NCBI RefSeq assembly: GCF_003573695.1
Contig: NC_039362.1
Span: 195,606,827-195,670,826, forward strand
Direction of reading: 5' to 3'
Source: Papaver somniferum
Lineage: Eukaryota > Streptophyta > Magnoliopsida > Ranunculales > Papaveraceae
DNA: 64,000 nucleotides
Shown here piece by piece: positions 33,307 through 43,599 of the stretch. Each line of letters opens with the position of its first letter. Positions within the stretch are counted from its first letter, which is position 1. The position numbers and the translations under genes are program-made. Under the pieces are notes generated by a model, which saw only the letters and a list, made by a program, of their open reading frames with translations, was not told where the DNA came from and made no database searches.

Positions 33307-33973
33307 GAAGCTTTGAGAAGTTATGGACTATGAAAGAATATCAAAACAAGATCATGATATGCGAAACTTTCGCAGAGATAATCATAGAACAATGACATGA
33401 AAGAAAGGGGCGAACCTTTATGGCGTACACCCTAGTTCGCGAATAAAATTTCGCAAGAGGAAAATGTAAGACCTAAAGTACGTCATGTAAGGGGGTACCT
33501 GTTGCATGGCTCAGGGAAAGGCTACACCTCCACCAGAACCTGAGTCATGGAGATTTGGGGTCAATAAAGCCCATCCGGGAGAGGCACCTTGGATTCTCAG
33601 CTTAAGCATATGATTTAGGTTGGGCGACTAAGGTAATAAGGACTCTCCCAATGAGTGCAGAATCTGATCAAGGCGCCGAGGTACACGGTTGAGTCAAGAG
33701 TGCCAGGGGCGTTTGAAGCGTACCTTGCCATTCTTGACAAGTCTTGGCTTATACTGCACTCGGCCCGAAGAAAACCCCACTTAGGGTGCAGTCTCGTAAC
33801 CATAAGCCCTATACGTAAAAGGGATAAGAGGCTGCGAAAACAACTGGTTGTTGTTAAGACCGGATGGGAGGATCTAACCTTGTATGGTAGAAGTACGCCT
33901 CCTTGAAGTGGAAACCAGGGGGAGATAAGGGCGGCACCCTCCATTAGGGAGCTGATAAGTGTCTTAAGACGCA
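33307..33973 (+). other. Element B spacer after pol, with purine tracts
   Basis: Non-coding DNA between integrase and the repeat block. Purine-rich tracts GAAAGAAAGGGG (about 33400) and TGTAAGGGGGTACC (about 33485) could act as internal polypurine tracts, as reported for Tat elements. Open frames at 33615-33974 (minus) and 33655-33906 (plus) lack any domain. Confidence 0.55.
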
Positions 33974-34290
33974 AATGTCATGAGGCTTTTTACTCGAAAT
34001 GGTATTAAGGATTGTCATATTTGTGCAACAATCCCGAAGAGGTAATAATACAAAAGAAAAAGATAAGGCGAGATCAATGGGTTTTCGCATGAAAGTGCGA
34101 AGACGTCCTGCGATTTCGTCGCAAGACGGCAATGTCATAGGGGTTTATTTTCGCAAGAATATTTAGGCCTGTCATATTGTCGCAACATTCCTGAAGAGGC
34201 CATAATACAAAAGAAAAAGTTAAGGCAAGATCAATGGGTTCTTGCATGAAAGGGCAAGAACGTCCTGCGATTTTGTCGCAATGACAAGAG
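33974..34290 (+). repeat. Two-copy tandem repeat (157-bp period) in element B
   Basis: Copy 1 is 33974-34130 and copy 2 starts at 34131; both begin AATGTCAT and share ATACAAAAGAAAAAG, GATCAATGGGTT and CGTCCTGCGATTT. Tandem repeats between pol and the 3' LTR are a known trait of Tat/Ogre elements and can seed satellites. A following stretch (34291-34680) is non-coding. Confidence 0.75.
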
Positions 34291-34681
34291 GTGGCATAGT
34301 AAGACCTTTAATTAGGAAGGCAAAATAAGACTACATGACAAAACAAAATATTTATAAGTATTCATAACAGATCATTTTTTGCAAGAAATATAATGAGAGG
34401 CAAGTATGGGAATCAATAAACAAGAGGCATTATCTTTCTCACAAGCAAAATACTAAAAGGGAAAATTGATTCCAAAGTTGGTTGAAGAATATTATTCGCA
34501 AAAAGTAATAAAGATGAGACAATTCAAGAAGATAGAACTAAATAAGAAGCTCATGCTTCAGTATTAATTCCAGTAGAAGGAGATAATAGACGTTCTTCGC
34601 CAATGTTCTCATTATCGCCAGCCTCTCCTTCATTTCGATTCTGATCTTCGCCTTGATTAGCACCTTGATTATCGCCAGCAA

Positions 34682-36339
34682 TTACTTCTTCATAAGAGAT
34701 TTCTTTTTCGTTTTCATTTTGATCAACACCAGCAGTTGCTTCCTTAGAAGGAATCTCTTCTCCATCTTATAAAAGTAAGCAAGATAATTATAATCACTGT
34801 CAGTAGGACGAGGAACTTCATCATCATCTACTTCCAAAGGTTCGATTGATGTAAGAGGAAAAGATTTAGACAATAAAATATCATTTACAAGGACTTCAGC
34901 CCGGAGATGAACTTGACGAAGAAGTGCTCTCTGATGATTCCTATCTTGAATATCCTTAAAGTAAGAAAGATAATCAAGTATTCTTTTTGCTTGGTCGCGA
35001 GAACCAGTAAGGACAGAGAAGAGTAATGCATTTTCTTTGCGAATTTTGGCATATTTAGCCTCCAAAACAGAAATGGAGGAATGAAGATTTTTCTCAGACT
35101 CTGCGAAAGGTGGAATACAAAATTTCAATAAGATGAAGAACTCAAAAAGATATGACAAAGAAAAGATAGTTAAGGCAGTCAAACTATTATGACTACCTTC
35201 CTTTTGCGAAATAAGGTGTTGAATCAAGGTCAGACAACTATTCTCCCAACGGTCCATTGCGTCATCAAATTTATCTCCAACTAAACCTTTAAGTCGAGAC
35301 TGAAGATTTTTCTCTTTAGAAATAAGAAAGGCATTTTTCTTCGCAAGAGAAGAATAAGATTCTTCTAATTTGGAATATTGTTCTTTAAGTTGATTTCTCA
35401 AAGAGCGAAGAGATTGTTCTTGGTCATCACATACTTTCTGAAGAATGCTAAGTTGTTGCGAAGATATCGCCATCTTGTTTAAACCAGTTCGCTTATCTTG
35501 AGATAAGGTTTTATTCCCATCTGATAAAGTTTATATCCCTAAATTAACTTTAGTTAAAGAATAAGAAAGGCGAGATATTTCATTACTTAATAAATCTTGC
35601 CTCTGAACTAATTGGGTATTTTCATTGGTAAGATTATTTATATGATCAACAGAATATGAATAGAGGTTATCTAATTGGTTATATTGATCCATCAAAATCT
35701 CTTTATCAACACGGGATTCTTCAACAGCAGATTCAAATTGATATCTCTCCACTATTCGTTTCTGGTTTAAGGCTTAACATGCGAAAGAGGGATTTCAAGG
35801 ATAATTAAATATGGGAAGGATAAAATCATTAGAAAGGCAAATTGAAGATACAGATAAGGAAATCATACCTCTGAGTTCATCATTCTTCTTTCGAAGGTTG
35901 TCACGATCTAGCAAAACATTCCGAAGCTTTTGATTTTCGAGACGAAGAGCATTACACTCTTTTTCCAATGTAGTTTGCGAAGCAGCTCTGTCAGAACCGA
36001 AATACTTACTTAGAATTTCGAAAATACCAGACTTGACAGGATCAATGGGAGACTTCTTTCCATCATCCAAGACTTCAGACAAAACTTTGAAAGTAATATC
36101 TATTCTTTCCACAGTTTCTTTCGAAAAGGGAAGAGGCTCAGGTAGAGAACTGGCAATGATAGAAGGTTGAGAAACATTATCAATAGGAAGAGAAAAAGTT
36201 TCATCACATAAGGATCAATAATGGGGGTTTCAATCATTGAAAGGTCAGTTGAAGAAATGAAGTCTGAGGCAGCTTTTTCGCGAATTCGAGATAATGGTTT
36301 AACTTGCGAAGATTTCGCAGGAGATTTAGAAGAGATAAG
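34682..36339 (-). pseudogene. Element B antisense gene, 3' part, coiled-coil protein
   Basis: Minus-strand exon-like frames at 36112-35795, 35752-35531 and 35473-34682, continuing a frame that enters from 36339. The peptide is rich in heptad-like Leu/Glu/Lys stretches: ECNALRLENQKLRNVLLDRD, NENTQLVQRQDLLSNEISRL, LRSLRNQLKEQYSKLEESY. Coiled coils are therefore likely. Donor-like GTATGA follows DELRG near 35868. The C-terminus is acidic then Lys-rich. Tat elements often carry an antisense ORF of unknown function at this place. Element D splits it from its 5' exons. Whether it is still functional is doubtful. Confidence 0.6.
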
Positions 36340-37890
36340 TGATAAAAGATTTAATGTGGGTTGTAGTTGTAGTGGTAAGGGGTATCGTTCAAACTCGAAC
36401 TTGTGAAGGTAATTTTTTCTAGATTTAAATAAATAAAATTATATGCACAATATTAACAAAATATGGGAGAGAATTTTTACTGGGGATCAGGATTCCACCA
36501 TCCACCAAAATTTATGTGATTCAATAACAATTCTTATCATGCAATTCTAGACAATATAACTCCAATCAAAGGAAATTGTGATTCTAATCATTGCCTAAAT
36601 TAGATTTTGAAAACATCCATTGTTAATCGCGAGCATGAAGTATCAAAAGCAATTTACTAAGCATACTCCATCAAGAGAAAACACAATTGATTAATAAAAA
36701 TCATTTACTCCATATTTATTCGGTGCAATTAATCATAAAAGAATTGCATAAATAAATTTTACCACATAACTTTTGAAAGAACGGCTTCCTCTGTCACCCC
36801 TGGGATTGGATTTAGATACTCATGATGAAAAACCTCTCAAAATGATTCATTGATGCTCAAAAGTTGTTTACAATCAAGAGAAAATGTAAATATAATCGGG
36901 TTTGGAACGCATATAAACGTTACACACTGCCGTTACAAGAGCGACATAAATGAAAAGCTGTTCCCTGGTTGAATGCGACCCACACCTGAGTGTCGCAGAC
37001 GCTTGCGAAGAACGACTGCTGCTGCAAGTCTGTTCTTCCCGTTCTTCCTCTCTCGCACCAGCAGAAACTTTCTCTCTGTATGTTTTTTTTCTTTGATTCT
37101 CTCGATTCCAAACTCTCCCCCAAAACTCTCCAACCCTTCCAAACTCTTTTGCCTTGTATTTATAGTGTTTTAGGACCAAAATATCCGACCATTACTTGCG
37201 TATATTCTCCATTTAATCCGTCATTGCTCGCTTCCCTTAGTTAACGATAATTTCCAATTATAACTTTGTCACACGTAAACTTTGATCCTGCACGCTCTAT
37301 TAAGCCTTATACATGCCTCATAAGTCATCCAACTCCTCTAAAACACTTCCATGCACAACCAAAAGACACACAACACCGTGTACAGGTCGTGTTCACTCCG
37401 TGTAGCTCTGTTTTGAGCTCGAGAATTAAATAGATATTTCCAGCCAATTCCGATCAAATTAGACACCCAAACTATCTTCCTTAGGCTAAATCACATCTTT
37501 CTGCCAAAATTCAGCCATTGAATCGACCTACCACTACTTCATTTCTTCGATCGAAAATTCTCCTGAACTGTGAACATTTTCCCGCCAATTTTCAGTTTTC
37601 AAATTGTTGAAGAAGGTGCCCCTTATCCTGGACTGGGGTGCGAATAGCAGATGCTTTGGGGGTGACCTGGGGGTGTCCCTTAGTAATTAGGTTACCCCTT
37701 ATCCAAACTTGGGAGTCCGAATAACACGTGTCCTCCGGGTGCCAAAATCAACTTTTCGAGCCCAATTTTCTTAAAATATTTATTTCCAAAAAAATATCTA
37801 AAAATACATAAAATAACAAAATTAGTACAAAATCGAATGCCAACAATATATAGTATTGAGAACAAATTGGACACAAAAATGTGTCTATCA
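36340..37890 (-). repeat. Element D 3' LTR (1551 bp)
   Basis: Minus-strand LTR, TGATAGACAC at 37890 to TTTTATCA at 36340. Preceded on minus by the polypurine tract (37891-37906). Confidence 0.92.
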
Positions 37891-38374
37891 AATACCCCCA
37901 AACTTATTATTTGCTAGTCCTCGAGCAAAATTTATTCTTGAAAAGTGACCGAGTTAATCTCGGGTGGGTTTATCAGAGGTGTACCCACAAAAACCAATAC
38001 TCCAGACCCTAGCTATCTACGAAAAATCTTGGAAAGCACTAAAGAACCTCCTTGATTGGCATACTATTAATTATAGGAGGAAGTACCCTGACGCGAAATT
38101 CCAATTGTTGTATACGAGTTTGCACTCAAGCATACTAAAATTCATATAAGTGACAGAGCTCTACTAAGATAGTTTCACGATGGACATCATACTCGGAGTC
38201 AGACTAATCACATGAAAAGATTAAGAAGATGGAAAGAAAAATGTAGATGGTTGAAAAGCGAACGGTGTTTCCCATATCTTTCTGAAGGCCTCTGCCAAGA
38301 TGAACCTAACCTAAATGACTGAGATACCGGTCTGACTAATATTAACACACTGGCATATACAAGGGAACCAGTGG
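37891..38374 (-). other. Element D 3' untranslated region and polypurine tract
   Basis: Contains the tract TAAGTTTGGGGGTATT on minus directly next to the 3' LTR. The rest is non-coding. Confidence 0.7.
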
Positions 38375-39928
38375 TCAATCACTTAAATCTAGATCAACAA
38401 ACTGGAAATAGAATATTTTCATTGGATGCGTTTCTTCATAGATGGGATCCGAATCACTAGGTCTTAGAGTCTGTAAAAACTCAAATACGAACTTAGAATC
38501 ACGAAGTAATAACCTAAATAATTGCGGATCCTCTAAGTCAATCAGATATGACTTACATAGTTGACCACAGTGAGAGTAGTGGTCATTCTTAGGAAAATGT
38601 GTCGATTCTATTAACCTAAAGTACTTAGGCTTAGTCTCAGAACTTAATATTCGACTCATTTGAAACGTTCCCACAGTTGGAAGAAAACTATTTGGTGGTA
38701 AAACAAAGTCAATCTGGGGATCATAGCCTGGGCAAACCACATCAACCAGAGGATGGGTTTCTAACGACTGAACTCCTTCATGGACATCATTAGGCTCGGG
38801 AAAACGAGTATGAAGGTGATCTTGTAAAATGGTCGAGGCACAGATATCAAGTCCTAAGTGTAGGGACTTTCTGAGAGTTAAAGGTAAGGCACTAGGAAAG
38901 TGATAATCACCCCCAAACTTAGAGTTTTCAGTGTCTCTAGATAGACTAGTTACAATCTCCCTAATTTCTGGATCATTAGATTCTTGAAAATGGTCAATTG
39001 ATTCTTTATTATCAGGTAGTGCATCTTTACTCATCTCTACGGGTATATTTTCTTCATCTAATACTATTGTTTCTAAGTCGCTAGACTCTAAAACAGCATT
39101 TTCGGAATAAACCCGTTCCTCTAAACCAATATCGGCTTCGTAATCAAAAGGAAAAACTACATCGTCTAAAACGGTGGTATCCCTAATCAAATCCTCGTCC
39201 TTTTGAATAGGTGAATAATCATAAAAATTATTTGGATTTGAAATAGAAATAATATAATCATTATAAAGCTCAATTGGATTAATAGATTCCTGATCACTAT
39301 GCCTACATATTTCAGATTCTTCATTACTACTATCCTCATCATAATAACATGAAAAAGATCGAACTTCATCAAAACAAGTAGTACTACCAATTCTAACCTT
39401 GTTATCTTGATTATGTAAATAACTATCTTCATTCTCAAGGGTATTATTGGATACACTATATTGGCAATTCAAGTAATTTCGAGCAATTCTTTCGTTCGTC
39501 TCAGCTATCCTCCTGAGGTGGTCTTCTAAAGAAGGTTCACTCATTATTGTAGTTCTTTCGTCTATAATTATAATATTCATCTCAGCTAACTTACGCGTCG
39601 ACTCAGTTAACTTACGTGTTGACTCTAGTAAAGAGGAATTATCAGAAGGATCATAAAAAGGACTACTTTTCAATAGTTTGATTGTATCCTCTAGAAACGA
39701 AGAACTAGTACTATAATCTTCTTGCTCGTAAGACTGATGCATGTGTGGATAGTAACTGGGCTCACCAGGGTATGACCCATATCCTTCCAAAGGATGGCGT
39801 TCCCAACCACTATTCCCAACATGGTCATAAAAAGGATGATGTCCATAATCAAATTCAGGTCGATACTCATTGTATTGGCTTCTATCATACCAGTTCGACA
39901 TTATTAATTGCAAGGGAATTCTACACAA
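38375..39928 (-). CDS. Element D protein of unknown function
   Basis: 517 codons, open, the only sizeable frame of element D; a second ATG (MSNWYDRSQYNEY) ten codons in is an alternative start. The N-terminus is rich in Tyr, His and Pro (about residues 10-70). The middle has paired SLLESTRKLTESTRKLAEMN repeats and is strongly acidic. The C-terminal ~170 residues carry LGLDICASTILQDHL, FLPTVGTFQMSR and DPQLFRLLLRDSKF. The first and last blocks are shared with the orphan frame of element A (8621-9088). No zinc knuckle, protease or polymerase motif. I do not recognise the family. An intact frame despite visible LTR divergence hints at recent selection. Confidence 0.7.
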   Translation of the reverse strand: MCRIPLQLIMSNWYDRSQYNEYRPEFDYGHHPFYDHVGNSGWERHPLEGYGSYPGEPSYYPHMHQSYEQEDYSTSSSFLEDTIKLLKSSPFYDPSDNSSLLESTRKLTESTRKLAEMNIIIIDERTTIMSEPSLEDHLRRIAETNERIARNYLNCQYSVSNNTLENEDSYLHNQDNKVRIGSTTCFDEVRSFSCYYDEDSSNEESEICRHSDQESINPIELYNDYIISISNPNNFYDYSPIQKDEDLIRDTTVLDDVVFPFDYEADIGLEERVYSENAVLESSDLETIVLDEENIPVEMSKDALPDNKESIDHFQESNDPEIREIVTSLSRDTENSKFGGDYHFPSALPLTLRKSLHLGLDICASTILQDHLHTRFPEPNDVHEGVQSLETHPLVDVVCPGYDPQIDFVLPPNSFLPTVGTFQMSRILSSETKPKYFRLIESTHFPKNDHYSHCGQLCKSYLIDLEDPQLFRLLLRDSKFVFEFLQTLRPSDSDPIYEETHPMKIFYFQFVDLDLSD

Positions 39929-40991
39929 TCACAAACATGGCTGACTCGACTCCACCAAAACAAACCTAAAGATTTCTAGCAAACAAAAAGCATGATGACT
40001 CCACTTAGATTGTTTCTAGACCAGCTTCTATCTTTCGAAAGGGAATTCGTTGGAATTTGAGCAAACCCCTCTGGAATCAATCCGAGTCAAAGTAAGTTGA
40101 ATTGAGGCGAGGGAAGCTCAGTGGAGCTTTGATACCCAAGGCCTCACCGCATTAGAAAACGGCGCAGTCACGCATTCAACTCACAGAAACCATCATGAAC
40201 TTTGGAGTGTGCTTAAAGAGCAACCAATATTTTTCGAACGAGTTTCCTATTAAGCTCGTTACCCTATCGGTCTCGTTCTATTCCAAATTTTAAAGCTTAG
40301 GTTCGCGTTCGGTTTCGTTTTCCTAAGGCGGGCAAGAAGAGAACGGTGATTAAATCCGAACCCTTATCTTGTTTAGGCCAGGCCTTGCCCTTTACTAGGA
40401 AAATAAAGACAGTTCGGTTCGTCCTCAAACAATTATCACCTTAAGGCAGACAGTAACCCGCTTGCAGGAGATTCGCGGGTGTTTCGATTGGACTTACCTC
40501 CCGTACCAGACGGGCGATGAACCGTTGTCGTCGACTCGGGCCACGACTCCTATGCCGTGTGCGAACCCGAGGGGCCGAGACGATATAGTAATCGTCGTCC
40601 TTCCCTGCACACAGTTTATATAATAATTTTTTTTTTTTAATAATAATACCCTTCCGTAGGGTTAAAAAAAGAATAAAGTCCAATTGTCCAGATTAAAGTC
40701 CAAATAAAAAGTCCAAAAATTACAAAAATTATGAAAAATAAACCCTCTTTACAAATTCTAAAAAAATAAAAGCTATATACAAAATAAAAATAAAAAATAA
40801 TAATAATAAAAATTAAATCCTAAAAAAAATTATGTCTTTTTTTTTCTTCTCTTTTAGCTTTAAGCTTTTTGTTCCCAAGTCCTTGGTATTCACTTTGAAC
40901 CTGCAAAATAAAGACAAAAAGAAACGTAAAAAGGAACAAACAATTCTAAAAAAATAATAAACCTAAAAAAAAATTCTACCTAAGCACAAAT
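39929..40991 (-). other. Element D leader region
   Basis: Between PBS and the ORF on minus. Contains an Arg-rich open frame (40441-40683 minus) without a domain, and AT-rich low complexity at 40700-40950. Nothing else recognised. Confidence 0.5.
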
Positions 40992-41008
40992 CCGCGTCGG
41001 CGGCGCCA
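40992..41008 (-). promoter_or_regulatory. Element D primer-binding site
   Basis: On minus TGGCGCCGCCGACGCGG, 3 nt from the LTR. It shares only the first part with the A/C type. Confidence 0.8.
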
Positions 41009-41011
41009 AAA

Positions 41012-42573
41012 TGATTAAAGATTTAATGTGGGTTGTAGTTGTAGTGGTAAGGGGTATCGTTCAAACTCGAACTTGTGAAGGTAACTTTTTTCTAGATTTA
41101 AATAAATAAAATTATATGCACAATATTAACAAAATATGGGAGAGAATCTTTACTGGGGATCAGGATTCCACCATCCACCAAAATTTATGTGATTCAATAA
41201 CAATTCTTATCATGCAATTCTAGACAATATAACTCCAATCAAAGGAAATTGTGATTCTAATCATTGCCTAAATTAGATTTTGAAAACATCCATTGTTAAT
41301 CGCGAGCATGAAGTATCAAAAGCAATTTACTAAGCATACTCCATCAAGAGAAAACACAATTGATTAATAAAAATCATTTACTCCATATTTATTCGGTGTA
41401 ATTAATCATAAAAGAGTTGCATAAATAAATTTAAATAAATTTTACCACATAACTTTTGAAATAACGGCTTCCTCCGTCACCCCTGGGATTGGATTTAGCT
41501 ACTCATGATGAAAAACCTCTCAAAATGATTCATTGATGCTCAAAAGTTGTTTACAATCAAGAGAAAATGTAAATATAATCGGGTTTGGAACGCATATAAA
41601 CGTTACACACTGTCATTACAAGAGAGACAGAAATGGAAAGCTGTTCCCTGGTTGAATGCGACCCACACCTGAGTGTCGCAGACGCTTGCGAAGAACGACT
41701 GCTGCTGCAAGTCTGTTCTTCCCGTTCTTCCTCTCTCGCACCAGCATAAACTTTCTCTCTGTATGTTTTTTTTCTTTGATTCTCTCGACTCCAAACTCTC
41801 CCCCAAAACTCTCCAACCCTTCCAAACTCTTTTGCCTTGTATTTATAGTGTTTTAGGACCAAAATATCCGACCATTACTTGCGTAGATTCTCCATTTAAT
41901 CCGTCATTGTTCGCTTCCCTTAGTTAACGATAATTTCCAATTATAACTTTGTCACACGTAAACTTTGATCCTGCACGCTCTAGTAAGCCTTATACATGCC
42001 TCATAAGTCATCCAACTCCTCCAAAACACTTCCATGCACAACCAAAACACACACAACACCGTGTACAGGTCGTGTTCACTCTGTGTAGCTCTGTTTTGAT
42101 CTCGGGAATTAAATCGATATTTCCAGCCAATTCCGATCAAATTCTACACCCAAACTATCTTCCTTAGGCTAAATCACATCTTTCTGCCAAAATTCAGCCA
42201 TTGAATCGACCTACCACTACTTCATTTCTTCGATCGAAAATTCTCCTGAACTGTGAACATTTTCCCGCCAATTTTCAATTTTCAAATTGTTGAAGAAGGT
42301 GCCCCTTATCCTGGACTAGGGTGCGAATATCAGATGCTTTGGGGGTGACCTGGGGGTGCCCCTTAGTAATTAGGTTACCCCTTATCCAAACTTCGGAGTC
42401 CGAATAACACGTGTCCTCCGGGTGCCAAAATCAACTTTTCGAGCCGAATTTTCTTAAAATATTTATTTCCAAAAAAATACCTACAAATACATAAAATAAC
42501 AAAATTAGCACAAAATCGAGTGCCAACAATATATAGTATTGAGAACAAATTGGACACAAAAATGTGTCTATCA
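41012..42573 (-). repeat. Element D 5' LTR (1562 bp)
   Basis: Minus-strand LTR, followed at 42574-42578 by the TSD ATAAG. Contains an 11-bp local duplication (AAATAAATTT region, about 41425-41440) absent from the other copy. Confidence 0.92.
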
Positions 42574-42578
42574 ATAAG

Positions 42579-42891
42579 TAAGTGGAATGGAACAGAGGTT
42601 TCAACAGTTTTAAGGTGGCGAGATTTCTTGAGAGGTTTATTAACATCCTTATCACCCTGCGAATTACAATCCAGATAAGAAACAGAGGCAGCAATATTGT
42701 TATTAGAAAAGAATAATGTTTCTTACTACCTTCTGATTCGCAGACTTTCTTTTGTGTACAACAATCTTATGATGCGGTTTGGGAATACAGTATGGGAATC
42801 ACATAAACATCATCAAATAACGCAGTAAGCAAGATCAATTTCAGCAAAACCCATTAGGAAGAAAAAAGAAAACTAACCTTGATGAATCCAT
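42579..42891 (-). pseudogene. Element B antisense gene, 5' exons
   Basis: On minus: exon 1 ATG 42891 to 42878 (MDSS) with donor AAG|GTTAGT; a second exon-like piece of about 35 bp between CATAAG and AAG|GTAGTAAG (near 42731-42767), reading IVVHKRKSANQK; a third after ATTCGCAG, starting at about 42661, reading GDKDVNKPLKKSRHLKTVE up to the element D insertion. The reading phase does not match across the first junction, so either the splice choice is wrong or a base has been lost. The peptide continues as SLISSKSPAKSSQVKPLSRI at 36339. Confidence 0.5.
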
Positions 42892-43080
42892 GGAAAAAAC
42901 TAGCAGGAAGATTATTTAATTACGAATGATGAAGATCTACAGAGGGAACAGTATGGAGATGAAGAAGAACTTAAAAAGATTTAAAGAAGAAGAAAGACGA
43001 AAAGTTGCAATAACGGAATTTGCAGAAGAACGATGAAGTTGCAGAGAAAATAAAAAGAGAGAAAAAGAGAGTGAGAAAGA

Positions 43081-43090
43081 GTATATATAG
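43081..43090 (-). promoter_or_regulatory. TATA box of the element B antisense gene
   Basis: CTATATATAC on minus lies about 190 bp before the ATG at 42891. Between them is a CT-rich leader with TCTTCTTC runs, as in many plant 5' UTRs. This suggests the antisense gene has its own promoter inside the element, independent of the LTR. Confidence 0.55.
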
Positions 43091-43459
43091 AGGAAATTTT
43101 TTCTCGACAAGATAAACACGATTAATGCGGAAAGATGTAAGCGGTTAAAAAGCAGCAGTTACAAAAGACGTGTCAAGAAACAGATGGGAAAAAGGATACG
43201 TGTGATAAATGATATACATGAAATGATGGATAACTGCGGCATTTCTCACATCATTCTCTACTTCGCAGAGAATATATGATAAGAAGCAAGATGTAGGATC
43301 ATAATCTCGCAGCAATAATGTTTCAGCGAAATTATCAACAACACAACACAACAGCGTCGCAGAACCATTTCAGAAATGATATAATAAACGACGTTAGCTA
43401 AAATCATGAGAAAGATGTGATAGTCCTGCGAAAATTAGAGAGTTTGTGAGATTAAAATT

Positions 43460-43599
43460 TGTAAGGTTACGAGAATGTCACAAGCCATATCCGAAAATAA
43501 AGGACAGATTAGCTGTCATCCACTATGTATTTCCCTATAAATAGTCGTTCAGTTGTAAAGGAAAGGGAAAGATCTTTTTTAAGTAAGAAACAAGTAAAT
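43460..43599 (+). repeat. Element B 3' LTR, first part
   Basis: Begins TGTAAGG and matches 17236-17375, with CTATAAATAG at about 43535. Interrupted after CAAGTAAAT by element E. Confidence 0.88.

Larger units (their letters stand above)
36340..42573 (-). mobile_element. Element D: pol-less Ty3/gypsy-type LTR retrotransposon with one intact ORF
   Basis: LTRs 36340-37890 (3') and 41012-42573 (5') on minus, starting TGATAGACAC and ending in (T/A)ATCA. TSD ATAAG at 36335-36339 and 42574-42578. The PBS is TGGCGCCGCCGACGCGG and the polypurine tract AAGTTTGGGGGTATT. The 3.1-kb interior has a single long frame of 517 codons and no gag-pol. It resembles LARD/TR-GAG-like non-autonomous elements. By eye its LTRs differ more than those of A or C. 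It is inserted in the antisense gene of element B. Confidence 0.93.

Noticed and set aside
33615..33974. 119-codon frame in the element B spacer
   Set aside because: Opposite to pol, no domain, overlaps another frame on plus; the spacer is known to be non-coding in Tat elements.
33974..34290. CRISPR-like array
   Set aside because: Only two long adjacent copies, no short regular repeats with unique spacers, and the sequence is plant nuclear DNA.
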